Origin: Onchocerca lupi | Lineage: Eukaryota > Nematoda > Chromadorea > Rhabditida > Onchocercidae | Length of the DNA stretch: 64,000 bases | NCBI GenBank assembly: GCA_028564675.1 | Contig: JAOVVO010000201.1 | Span: 52,151-116,150, forward strand | Reading direction: 5' to 3' | In this document: positions 53,392 to 64,000 of the stretch, piece after piece | Numbering within the stretch: the first letter of the stretch is position 1 | How the letters are laid out: the number at the start of each line of letters is the position of its first letter | The notes under the pieces: generated by a model | The model's database searches: none | What the model was told of the DNA's origin: nothing | The model's input: the letters and a program-made list of their open reading frames with translations, nothing else | Made by a program: the position numbers and the translations under genes

Positions 53392-53416
53392 CCTTTAGGC
53401 AATTATCGCCTAAAGG
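53392..53416. repeat. Perfect 9-bp stem, 7-nt loop
   Basis: CCTTTAGGC / GCCTAAAGG around AATTATC; the CAATTATC motif repeats right after the stem. Confidence 0.7.
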
Positions 53417-53782
53417 CAATTATCAATGATTGATGTCTTCAGCTGGCACTATTTACTTTAATTCCTTGAGTGCAATCAGTATGCCATTGGAATAGTTTAA
53501 GAAAAGAAAAAAGTAAAATAAAAAATAAGGAATTAGAAATTAATACACCTCTATGCTTTTCCAACCAACAAATTTTACAGTAAAAATAACGAATTGCTTC
53601 TTAATAAAATGGCTTTAATCGAGTTATGTAAGTTTATCAAATTACAAAATAAGTGTGCTTTATTACGACGAAATATTCAATTAATGATCAAAATTTTAAA
53701 AAATTTGAACACTAAAAAAAAAAAAAAAAAAATTGATATCATTGTTGAGAAATTATGGACAATACAAAAATTGTGGTTCTCA

Positions 53783-53820
53783 GTGTGCACGTGTATGTGT
53801 GTGTGTGCGTGTGTGTGTGT
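53783..53820 (+). repeat. (TG)n dinucleotide microsatellite
   Basis: A TG/CG run of about 38 bp. The ORF spanning it is not considered real. Confidence 0.9.
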
Positions 53821-55864
53821 ATTTATGTATGTATAATCATTATTTAAGAGAGAATTGAGTTGAAATTACAAATGAGTTGTGAAATTTGTTGCAAGGTCAA
53901 TATACACACGCGGTACATTGGTGATAAAAAGGAAGAGAAATGTACAAAGTTTGATATTTCCATGCCAAAATTTTATCACAGCTATGCTAAATAATGCCAA
54001 TGACCGTCTTTCTTCAATCATCCTCTTCATACCAGTCATTATAATTAGTAAATTTTAAATCAATCCTATACCTCTTCCATTTTCAATTCCCTTTCCCCAT
54101 CACTTCAATAAATTCATCAAAACTTTTCTCCAACTTATTCGAAAAAATTTCTCTAAAAACATTCAATCAGATTAATCGCAACATTAACAGCCAACCATCC
54201 CAGCCTTATATGCATCATATTCCAGTTAATTATGAAACTGAACTCTTATCACTGAAGAGATAAAAGAGAAAACAAGAAGACTCAATGATTATTTTATAAA
54301 TTATTAGAACAATGATAAGTTATCAGGAAGAGATTATCACGAAAAAACAAGTGCTTTTTCTTGAAAACTACTACTTTATTGCTCCATCATCTTTTGGTAC
54401 TCTAAACACTGCCAGTTTTTTTTTTTTATTATGATAAGATCAGCTGAATTGGACATGGATGAACGATGTAATCAGTTTCCTATCAGTTTTCTTCGACTTC
54501 TTTTGCGATTGATTTCTTTTTTGAAGGACAAAAATGGAATTTCGCATTATCAGCAGGCAAATGATCGAATTGTCATGCCTAACTTTTAATGAATTTTATG
54601 ACAGATTAAAAATTTGGCCTTGGCTATTGTTATTTTCAATATTTAATGATCATCATCAATATCAAATTATTTTTGAGAGCTATTATATTAGTCAAATATT
54701 CAGCGATATTTGTTCAATTTTCGTAAGAAATACGATAATACATAATATGGTTTTAAGCTAATTATTAATCGTTTAAGCGGAAATATTGACGAAAAAAAGA
54801 AAAACAAAAGGAAGAAGAAAGAAATTATAGGGCGGTTGAAAGCTTCTTAAAGATAAAACATCCTGAAATTATTCCTATTTCTCCTCCTAATCTCTCTTAA
54901 TTCTGCTTCATAATTAGCTATTATGCATTTTGTTATATATTGCTATGTCTTCTTCGATAACCATCCTTCAATCAGCAACAGATGCTCAACGTATTACGTG
55001 TATGTTATTGCGCAAGCTATATATATATATGGATGGTTCTACACGTTTGCTTCTTGGATTATTCTCAAAACATATGACCTATAGATAACCTTTGAAATAA
55101 ATGTAATTATTAGTATGAACCATTCAATTTAATTCCAATTTTTCTATCAATAATATGAAAAGATCTAATAGTACTACAGTATTATGAAAGTGCTAAGCAT
55201 GCTGTACATAATAAATAGTGGGAAATTTGAAATTTTCGGAAAAAAAAATTATGAGAAAAATAAAAATATCAATGAAGAAGAGTAGAAGCGAAAAGCGAAA
55301 AAAGAGGAGGAAAAGAGAGACTAGAATGGGATTATTTTTATCTGGAGGATTTTTTGATAGAAATCAGTTTTTCATGTTCATCAGTCAAACTTATTTCTTG
55401 TACAAATGACATCGCTTACTTCTCTTCAGATTAATACTTACTTCTCTTTAGATTAATCAAGTCAAACAGCTCTGTACAATGTAAAATATTCTGCAAATCC
55501 ACTTGATAATCTCACTCATCGTTCCTTTTTTTTTCTTTTTTTTCAACTAGCTTGGACCGATCACATTTATAGATTATGAACGATCAAATTTGCATACTGC
55601 ACCATGTCATTCAACCATCGGCTGCGTTCTTTACTATGGTCTTTGAGGAAACAAAAAAAGAAAAAAAAAGAGCAATGCTGGTGTAAGCCGAGATTTGTGA
55701 AATGAATATCCTGATTTCTCTGTATTCTGTATTAAGTATGCATCCGTGAACAGAGTGAAATCCATACTGTTGTACGTGTACAGACGAAGTGGTAAGGTCA
55801 CGTTCCCTCATGCAGCTGGCACACGGAAAATTTTTCACGTTTTATACTTTTTACGGGGACCACA

Positions 55865-57179
55865 ACTGCATCAGAAACAGAACATGATTCTACGATGAAA
55901 GATGTCGAGGTAAGGAAGTAAAATTGGATAAATACAGGTTTGCTATACTTGTGCATTAACTTTTTCCGTTGTTCCAGTGAAGAATGGAGAAAGAAAAGGT
56001 ACAAATACAAACGATTCTATTTGAAATTTAGAATATGTAAAAATTGCATAACTTTTATCATATTCTTTTACTTAAGCATTCATTACTTCACACTTTCTCA
56101 TTTTTTTCTGTCGTCCGATATTATGATATACATTTTGCTTCAGAGGGAAGTCCGGTTATAATTGTTAATGTTGCATCACAATGTAATCTTGCTGATATCA
56201 ACTACAAGAAGTTCAAAGAGTTGCAGAAATTTTATAAAAATAAAGGACTCGTTGTTGCTGCATTTCCATGCAATCAATTCAGATCGCAAGTATGCTTTTG
56301 TTTTCACTTTTCTAGCATATAATCTAGTGAAAAAAAAATGTGATTTTAGTGACATATGACCTTCATGGTTTTTCTTATCACGAAAGACGCTTTTTGGCTT
56401 TTTTTAAATCTACACCCACATTTCGTATTAATCTTCCATATTAAGCAGAAATATTCATTTATCTTTGCTATGTTAAGATCATATGTGGATTCTTTGCTCA
56501 GGTGTCGCATATTCCCAAAGCTAACTGGTACAGTAATGAAGCGGATAAACAACTGTCAACTGTATAGAATCAAGATTTATTTTTGTTGCAGGAACCAAGC
56601 TGCGGAGTTGATGTCTAGAAAAGTGTGAAAGAAAAGTACCATTATGAACCTGATATATATGATAAAGTCGAGCTTAATGGTGAAAATGCCTATTCCTTAT
56701 ACAAATTTTTGAAAGAGAAGCAAGATGGCATTTTTAGTAATAAGATCAAGTGGAATTTCACGAAATTTCTCATTGGTCAAAATGGACATCCGGTGAATAA
56801 ATCAGAAGTTTCGCTATCTGAGCCTTCTTCGCATTACCACAAAAAGCAGATGTGAAACAGATTTGGTTTTCAGCTTTTGCTTACAAATGATTATTATAGT
56901 AAACCGTTTATTTGGTAAAATCACTTTTAACAGTCATATTACTTCATTTCGAAGTTTCAAAATATCGTTAGCCATTGATGTACATTTCGTTAATGATGAT
57001 CAAGTTATTCAGGAAATTTCAAGCATATGATATGACTCAATGTAAAATCCATTCTCTTCATTGTGATTTTTTTCTCGTGAAGAATAATTTCTTTTCAGAT
57101 AAAACGTTATGTTCCAACCACTTCACCAATGGTAATAAAACATGATATAGAATCATTGGTTGATGACAGTAAGACGTAA
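55865..57179 (+). pseudogene. Glutathione peroxidase (GPX4-like), upstream tandem copy, broken
   Basis: Remnants of all four exons of the neighbouring intact gene appear in order. Exon 1 is about 55865-55937, with no ATG at the homologous place and a 1-base length difference that shifts frame. Exon 2 is about 56144-56289 (VNVASQC, AAFPCNQF). Exon 3 is 56592-56792, exactly as long as in the intact copy. Exon 4 is 57099-57179 (KRYVPTTSP, TAA). Exon 2 also carries an extra base near its start. Exon 3 has an in-frame TAG at 56616-56618 where the intact copy has Lys. The peroxidatic Cys, Gln and WNF tryptophan codons survive, but GLT and FGGQ have drifted to NLA and FRSQ. Exon 3 stays open after the stop, so decay looks fairly recent or under past constraint. 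TAG is not a selenocysteine codon. Confidence 0.85.
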
Positions 57180-59135
57180 AAGGCTCTCATTATTTTTAAC
57201 ATCAATTTTATTTTTCTTGTGCGCTATGCTGCCCTTATGATGTTCATTTTTTGTGGACTTGGCTTATTAATCTATTAATTTCTTATTTCTTCAGATATCC
57301 GATCCATTTTGCAAATGCTGGATCTTTTATTCATTTTTTATCGTAAATAGGAAATAAAAGATGAAAAAGTCCAATGTTAAATTTATATTTCAAAAGACTG
57401 AAAAACATCGATATTGATCTTTTAAATAACATTCAGAAGTTATGAAAATTTTATGAAAACTTTCATACACAGTTTTATTTTTCTTGTTTCCATTCTTACT
57501 GATGCTTCATTATTTATTGAAGTTAGAAGCTCTAAATTTTGTAAAATTATTCGTTCTATTTGCAATACATAACCACATATACTAATTAATTATACATAAA
57601 TTGAAATAAATTAGCTCATATTCTTATTAAGTGAAGTGAACGAGATTTGATATTGTAGATCCAATCATATTAGCTGAAGAGTTTGGTGTTGATCAGTTAT
57701 GCTATTTTTTCTTTCGGGAAGTAATTTTCGGTCAAGATGGCAAATACTTTAATAAGAAAAAATGGTCAACCGAATAAACTCGGAACTGACAAACAACCAA
57801 GGTAATTTAGTGCAAAGAACAATTTCATTTTTACACAAGCAGTGTTCAGGGGTTGTACTAACAATCAACCGGAATTTATTCAAAGACGCTTAGGGTTTGC
57901 CCAATATAGAACCCTAAATGTTAACTTTTTGGTTCAGCATCCAGATTATCCAGAATTCACGGCACAAAAGTAACTATTATTGCAGTAATTGTGTTGATTC
58001 TGTCCTTAGTGATTTTATTGTCATTAGACTTGCGAACCTTTCACTAGTCTCTGCTGTTGATAGAGAATTGGGTTGTAGATTTATCAAAAAGTACGTCAAA
58101 GTATAAGTAATGCATGCATAAAATCCAGATTTTGCTGTTATCTGTATTCTCTATTTCACTGAAACCGTGAATGCATCATTATTTAGTATTTTTTTTTTAA
58201 TGCGTAAAGTTAGGGTCTTGGGAGGCTGTGTACTTTAAATTATAGAATTGACTAATTGACGATTTACTGATGGGTGGATGTTTTCTCAGTTGGATTATAC
58301 CGACCAAAAATAATATAATTTAAACAATTAACCTGCTTGGTAGCTATAGTAAGCAAGTTAATTAGAGTGATTTGTCGATTACTCCAGGGGCTGGTATTCT
58401 GCCATTTTCTATATTAATATAGAAAGCATACATATTATCTAATTGGTGCTATATTTCAAACGTTAATAAAACTGGAATGTTGTTAAAGTCCTTTTTAAAA
58501 TTCAGTGTGTTGTGGAAAAAAAGCAACTTTTTTTGCATGGAGCAATAGAGATACTAAACAGATAAGAGTCATTGAATGGAATGGAAAAGGTTAAAGTGAT
58601 TGGGATTGATCGATTTCAACTTGCTTCCAATTTATTTATCATCTTTCACATTCTGAGCAAGTACTAGGCATATCATTCTTTATTGCTGTTCAGAAATTGA
58701 TGTGCACTATGATTAATCGAAAAAAAAAAAAATGCATATCTATAATGAGAATTATATACTGAATTATGAATCCTATCTTTTCTAATGCATATCCTATCTC
58801 AAAAAAATTCGTGTTTGTTATGTGTTTTTATGATGATTACAGTTGATTTAGCGTGTCTCACTTTTGAGAATGATATCCAAAGTATTATTAGGTTGATAAA
58901 ATATGGGAATGACGAATTATAAAGGGCATTATTGATTTTTCTAGCATTTTTCTCCAGTGATTGGATTTGATATATAATGTACTTTTCATCTTTCCTATTC
59001 TCGATAAGTATTTCGCGGTAACATTGAGTTCTTGGGACAATACTTGTTTTTAATTTTAATTTTCTTCTGTCTTTTAGTATCTTTTCCACAGTATTCCGGA
59101 ACATTGCTGGCAACAGTAATCAGTCACTTGTAAAG
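57180..59135. other. Spacer between the two GPx copies
   Basis: AT-rich. A minus-strand ORF of 104 codons (59113-58799) starts 22 bp from the intact GPx ATG in the opposite direction. It is basic and hydrophobic with no domain I know, so I leave it unannotated. Otherwise nothing is recognised. Confidence 0.45.
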
Positions 59136-62100
59136 ATGTCTTCAGCAAAAACAATTTACGATTTCACTGTCAAAGATGCAGATGGAAAAGATGTTTCGCT
59201 CGAAAAATACCGGTTTGTTAGTTAATTAATTAGTTCTTTTTTCCGAAATCTTAATAGATAAAAATTATTTTGATCGTAGTAATTTAATTTGCATTTTGAA
59301 ATAAGTCTGAAATCACTTTAGATCATCTCAATGTATTGTATAAGCCATAAGTCATCATATTATTCTTTTTGTTCCATTTACATTGTATGAAAACAGGTTA
59401 TACAAGATGTTATAGTTAAAGAGCAAATATTAGGATTTGTAGAAACAATCTTATTGGATCAATTTTTATTAAAGCAAATATTGTGAGATATATAATAAAA
59501 GTGATTAAAAAAATCATAATAAAATTGTTCGATGAATTCAAGTCCAAAGTCAACTTCGACCATTATTGATTAGTATATCATTTGGGATAGGGAGGATTGT
59601 GATAGTTGACATTTAAATTCGACAAAATAATTATTGTTTAAATTATTTGAAAATATATTTCGATTGGATAGGACAATCGAAACTTATTTTCAAATAATTT
59701 TAACAATTTAGTCTTAAGTCGGTACAAATTAGTGGTAGTTTCGAATGGCATTGAACGGAATGAATAAGGATATTGACAAGATGAATTTTTTCGTGATGCG
59801 TTTAATTTGAAATTGGTATACTACTATCTGAAGAAATTCGTCGTTCCGGCTATTACAAAAATTGTATATCTTTTTCACATGACTTCATGTTTACCATCTT
59901 CATCAATTTTGCTTATGTTGACTTTGTACTGTGAAACATAATAGTTGTTAATGTTTTAGAGGTAAACCAGTGGTAATTGTAAATGTTGCATCACAATGTG
60001 GCTTGACGAATTCCAATTATACTGAACTCAAACAATTGATGGAACATTATAAGGATAAAGGTTTAGCAATAGCAGCTTTTCCATGCAACCAATTTGGTGG
60101 ACAGGTTTTTTTTTCTAAAATTTGTAGTCGTTTCATTCATTATTCCATTAACTATTATATAGCCGTATTTAGTGTGTTTTCGCAACTTGAAGAGTGACAC
60201 GATAATTTTTATAGTCATTGTTTAATTACTTCACAATCTATTGTAAAATAATTTAATCATAGATCTAAGTTTATAAATTTCCCGAAGGCTAAAGTTGATT
60301 TGTTTTGCAATGTATATAATTAATGTATTGTGATGTTAGAAGAAGGGAAATGATTATTGAATTTTTAATGGGGGGAAAACAAAAATAAGGAAGAAAAAAG
60401 TAGACGTCCGCTTAGTGACGGCAGCACCGACTAATAATAGGCGGAACAATTATAAAAAAAAGGAGATTCAAAGTACTTGAACGAATTACACTACCTATTA
60501 TTTTTTGCAGAACTCTGGTAAATATAAGAGGAAAATGCATGCCTGAACTATTTTATTATCCCTAACATTATCCTATCAGAATAAGTTGATGTTTTATTAT
60601 CTACTTTATTAATTAGTTAATTTTAAACAATTCCTTAATATTTCTGCTATTTCTCGGAATTATTGTTTAGTTTTCTTCCATAGATTGAAAACTAGAAATT
60701 AATTGACATCAATATCGCCATCACTTCAAAAGAATTGTAGTTTTTATTTTGGTTAATAAAATGAATAAAATATTTCCTTAATTTAATCAACTGTAAATTG
60801 TTATAATAGTTAAATTAAAGAGGACAAAGTACTAGTAGTTATGTGCGCTGAAGCAAAAAGCAATTTACTGTAGAAATAAATTATAAAAACAATATTTAAA
60901 AATTTTTAGGAACCAAAATGTGAATTGGAAGTGAAAAATTTCGTTGCTGATAAATTTCATTTCGAACCCGATTTATATGCTAAAATTGATGTGAACGGTA
61001 AAAATGCAGCACCACTGTTTGATTTTCTGAAGCAGGAAAAGGGTGGATTGTTTGGTGATAATATAAAGTGGAATTTCACAAAATTTCTGATTGATCAAGA
61101 AGGACATGTGGTTAGTACAGTATATTTCTGATTGTTTCATTTTCCTTCCAAAGGATATTTAATGTTAGAAATAAGACATTGATTATATAATTTCTTTTTT
61201 TTTTTTTTTTTTTTTAAGATCAAAACAAACAAGTTAGAAAACTTATTTTGATTTAAATTTGACAGATTTCAATGTTTCACTTCTCTTTATATTAGAAATA
61301 TGTTAAATCCATCAATGTAGACCTTGTAAGAAATTGTTTGAATCCTTTTGGAAGATATCTTAAAGAGATTGTTTGGGAGAGCTTGATGTAGTCATTTGAA
61401 AAATTTAGGACGACTGCAGAAAAGGTTTAATGGCAACACTTTATTTTGTGTTAATTATAAGCTTCGCGAGTAATAGAATTATAATTATTATAGCGCAGTT
61501 AATGAAAATAAAAAATGAGGATTATATGTGGGAAGTAGGAGCGTGGAAAATTAAAATTTGTGGTTAAGCGTTGATCGAGAAGTGTTGTTGAGCGCTGGTC
61601 CAGCAAAATATTATTGACTATATTTTAGATAAATTGGTGGATAATTATATAGTTATGAGAAAATGATAAGACTGCTTGTGCAAGACTATTTTCGTTAATA
61701 TAACAAAATACACAAACCTTATCAGTAACGGACTGTTTACACGAAGACATTAGAGGTGCGCGACCTTTTTCGGCCAGATAATACACTGTTGATGTTAAAT
61801 TATTTACCAAAAGATGCATAAGTGCTATCAGCGCTAGACAATTTAAACAAGAAGCACGAATTGGCAGTATTTGAATTTCCTTAACAATATAAACTAATAT
61901 GACTAATTTCGGTTTTCTGACAGAACTATTAATAGGTAGTCCTTATCTTATTGTTGAATTATGGAAGTATTTTTGATGTTAATATCGATTACTTATCGGA
62001 GGTTTTATTGTATTAATTTTTTTTTTATTCTTCTTTTCTTTACATCGATATTTTCATAAGTTTATCCCACAGTATGCTTCAATATTATATGTTGCATCTT

Positions 62101-62505
62101 TTATCCATTCAGTGTGTAAGACACTTGAAAGATAATAATTTAGAGACGTCTGATTACCTTTTTCGAAACGATTACTTTCTAACATTAAAATATTTTTCCG
62201 TCTCTACAAGTTCACAAGAATTTGAAAAGATATGATCGGGTAGATAAAAAGTAAGCGTACAGTGTAACTTTCATTTATTTGAAGAAGTGATATATATATA
62301 GTTTCAGTCCTTAGAATTTGCTATTTAAGAAAATTAGCAAGTTTTTTTTTTAAGATTTTTTGATAAGATTTATTATTTTGTGGGAAGAATTCATATTCTA
62401 AAAGATATTTAATTCGCTACTTTAATGTTTCAGGTGAAACGTTATGCACCTACAACTTCACCCAAACATATGATGAAAGACATCGATGATCTTCTTAAAA
62501 ATTGA
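59136..62505 (+). CDS. Glutathione peroxidase, GPX4-like (cysteine form), intact
   Basis: Four exons: 59136-59212, 59960-60104, 60910-61110, 62434-62505, total 164 residues with TGA at 62503-62505. The protein reduces hydrogen and phospholipid hydroperoxides, using glutathione or thioredoxin as reductant. Catalytic residues are visible: C39 (NVASQCGLT, coded TGT, so not selenocysteine), Q74 (AFPCNQFGGQ), and W128 and N129 (KWNFTKFL). C68 or C78 may act as resolving cysteine. There is no signal peptide, so it is probably cytosolic, unlike the secreted cuticular GPx of filarial worms. Length equals the worm and plant GPX4-like class (about 160). It is the downstream member of a tandem pair with conserved intron positions; the upstream copy is a pseudogene. 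Intron 1 carries a long hairpin. Confidence 0.95.
59636..59704 (+). other. 69-nt miRNA-precursor-like hairpin in GPx intron 1
   Basis: Arms 59636-59666 and 59674-59704 pair at 28 of 31 positions around a 7-nt loop, with isolated mismatches near the base and middle. Size and shape match an animal pre-miRNA. Neither arm matches a miRNA seed I recognise. A small foldback transposon remnant would look the same. Confidence 0.6.
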
Positions 62506-64000
62506 AATCATTCCTCTACAGGAAATTTGTTGCGCGTAATCTGATGGAAATTTGTGTAATTATTGCATGATATAAAAGATTTGCATTTCATTTATTTCTT
62601 ATAATTTCTGGAAATTTTCTATCTTAACTTTTTCACGATTTTACGACTGTATTCTGTTTCCATCATTCCTTCTCTGATTATTTCTATGTATTTACATTTG
62701 CTTTTCTTGCTCGGGATGCTGATTTCTTTTTTAAAATGTCAAATCACCTTGATATATCTAGTAATTTAGCAAATTTTCTTTGACTTAAACTTTTTTCTCG
62801 TCTCAAGTTTAAATATTTTAGAAATGGTTGTGAAAGTAGAAAGTTTTACAAAATTATTCATTCCTAAGAAATCCATCATATTGATATGCAATTCATAAAC
62901 AAAACGAAAATTAATGCAGTTCTCCTCGCAATCTAAAAACATATTTTTGTTGGATTCGATTCTTAATTGTTTACCCCTATTGAAAAATTTAACAGTTAGA
63001 TATTAAAGTCAATTTTTTTATAGCAAAATATTACAATTAATCCACATCAGGAGTAATCAATACTGCCATTAATAGACAAAATTGTTTCTTAACCAATTTT
63101 GTTCGCTAGAATGCTATAATTGCTTTAAATATGCATACATTGGCGTTTTCCTTATCGTGATAAAAGATATAAATTGTTCAAGTTTGCAGATTTATATTAT
63201 TATTATGGCCAGCTTGACATGTACGAAATAGCAATTATTATCTTATCATCGTAAATTGTGGCGAACATTTATTTGAAAATTAATCGAAATCAGAAATTGG
63301 GCGGGTAATATTGCTTTGATAGTTCTTAGTACATATGATTTATAATGACACATTCATTTGATGCATATGCATTATTTTGCAAATTGTGATGTTTATATGT
63401 ATTTCTTATTAATTATTTTACAATTATTTTACATAATTCCTTTGCTTGCAACAAAGCATTTCGCATATCAAGTATTATATCTATGAATGGTAAATAATTC
63501 TACTGGAGAATTCAATAATGGTCTTAATCCTAATCAAGTAGTAAAATGGAAAGATACAGGACTCGAGACCAACGGAGATGGAAAAACTTAATATTCAACA
63601 AGCAAACGAAATAATTATGAAATAGCGAATTTCACAATATTCAGTGATCCGTTAATTGAAAAAATTCAAAAAAGAGATTGGCTGCAAATATTCAGTACTA
63701 GAAATTCAAATGTAGTTTAATTCTCTCGAAGCTTCCTTGCCTTTCATCACAATTATGCTGCTCGAAATATGATGGCAGTAATTCATTCGATTCAGTCTTG
63801 CATAAACCGAACATTGCTTATTGAGTCGCTGTTTTCTCTATCACACTGGTCGTATGGAAAATTTTTCTTTATCCTTGCAAACATCTGGTGACCAATCTGT
63901 GAATGTAATAAATAGCTTCAGAATCGAAGCGTATATGCAAAAATTATATGGTTCATTATAGCAAAAAGTGAATGTTCAAATAGAATTATAATACTTTTAT
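62506..64000. other. Downstream of GPx; nothing recognised
   Basis: AT-rich to the end of the window. No ORF of 60 codons or more, no structured element and no known motif was found. Confidence 0.5.

Larger units (their letters stand above)
50663..55860. other. Gene-poor region with microsatellites
   Basis: 5' flank of the TOX-like gene and upstream flank of the GPx pair. It holds GTT and TG microsatellites, A-tracts and some small hairpins (listed separately). Apart from one doubtful small spliced ORF at 52732-52945, I find no coding exon. Confidence 0.5.

Noticed and set aside
56616..56618. TAG in GPx copy 1 as a recoded codon
   Set aside because: Selenocysteine uses UGA, the site aligns with Lys rather than the catalytic residue, and other lesions in the copy point to a pseudogene.
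57700..57800. Possible third degraded GPx fragment (GGTCAAGATGG, NGQPNK-like)
   Set aside because: Similarity to the end of GPx exon 3 is limited to about a dozen bases and is not convincing by eye.
1..64000. tRNA, rRNA, CRISPR, bacterial (Wolbachia) insertions or viral genes
   Set aside because: None of the expected signatures was seen: no cloverleaf with T-arm consensus, no regular repeat-spacer arrays, no bacterial gene-dense segment, no viral polymerase or capsid motifs.

Overview
The window looks like nuclear DNA of a nematode. It is strongly AT-rich. Its genes have many small exons with the nematode 3' splice consensus TTTTCAG, and several start codons lie a few bases after such an acceptor, as expected for spliced-leader trans-splicing. 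The recognisable proteins are animal housekeeping genes that fit worm orthologues. Introns of about 60 to 1200 bp at about 30% GC look more like a filarial or other spirurid worm than Caenorhabditis. That placement is inference; no species marker was seen. There are no operons, tRNAs, rRNAs or CRISPR arrays that I can support.

Layout. (1) 1-1468 (+): 3' part of an unrecognised acidic protein. (2) 2656-15528 (-): an RBBP6 homologue (DWNN ubiquitin-like domain, CCHC knuckle, RING, SR/K-rich tail) in 16 exons. It may continue into three more exons at 2656-3799, in which case a decayed Helitron (about 4.67-6.97 kb) sits in its last large intron. (3) 16253-16348 (+): possible 31-residue secreted peptide. 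(4) 16991-17110 (+): OST4, a 39-residue oligosaccharyltransferase subunit missed by simple ORF length cut-offs. (5) 18421-23554 (-): six-exon secreted protein with a signal peptide, a furin-like basic site and one LDL-receptor class A module, resembling HEN-1/Jeb-type ligands. (6) 23.6-30.8 kb: gene-poor, simple repeats and one long inverted repeat. (7) 30854-44279 (+): complete 34-exon BIG/ARFGEF (AGEF-1) Sec7 guanine-nucleotide exchange factor, 1639 residues. (8) 47450-50647 (-): TOX-family HMG-box protein with an unexpected C-terminal hydrophobic segment. (9) 50.6-55.8 kb: gene-poor, microsatellites. (10) 55.9-62.5 kb (+): tandem pair of GPX4-like glutathione peroxidase genes, the first broken, the second intact. 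(11) 62506-64000: nothing recognised.

The genes do not form a pathway. They are a typical mix of RNA processing (RBBP6), secretory pathway (OST4, AGEF-1), signalling (LDLa protein), transcription (TOX-like) and redox defence (GPx). Exon models were built by hand from splice consensus, reading phase and remembered family sequences. The RBBP6, LDLa, AGEF-1, TOX-like and intact GPx models all close in frame from ATG to stop. The most unusual items are the HMG-box protein with a predicted membrane segment, the LDLa ligand candidate, a near-perfect 69-nt hairpin in a GPx intron, and the Helitron relic.
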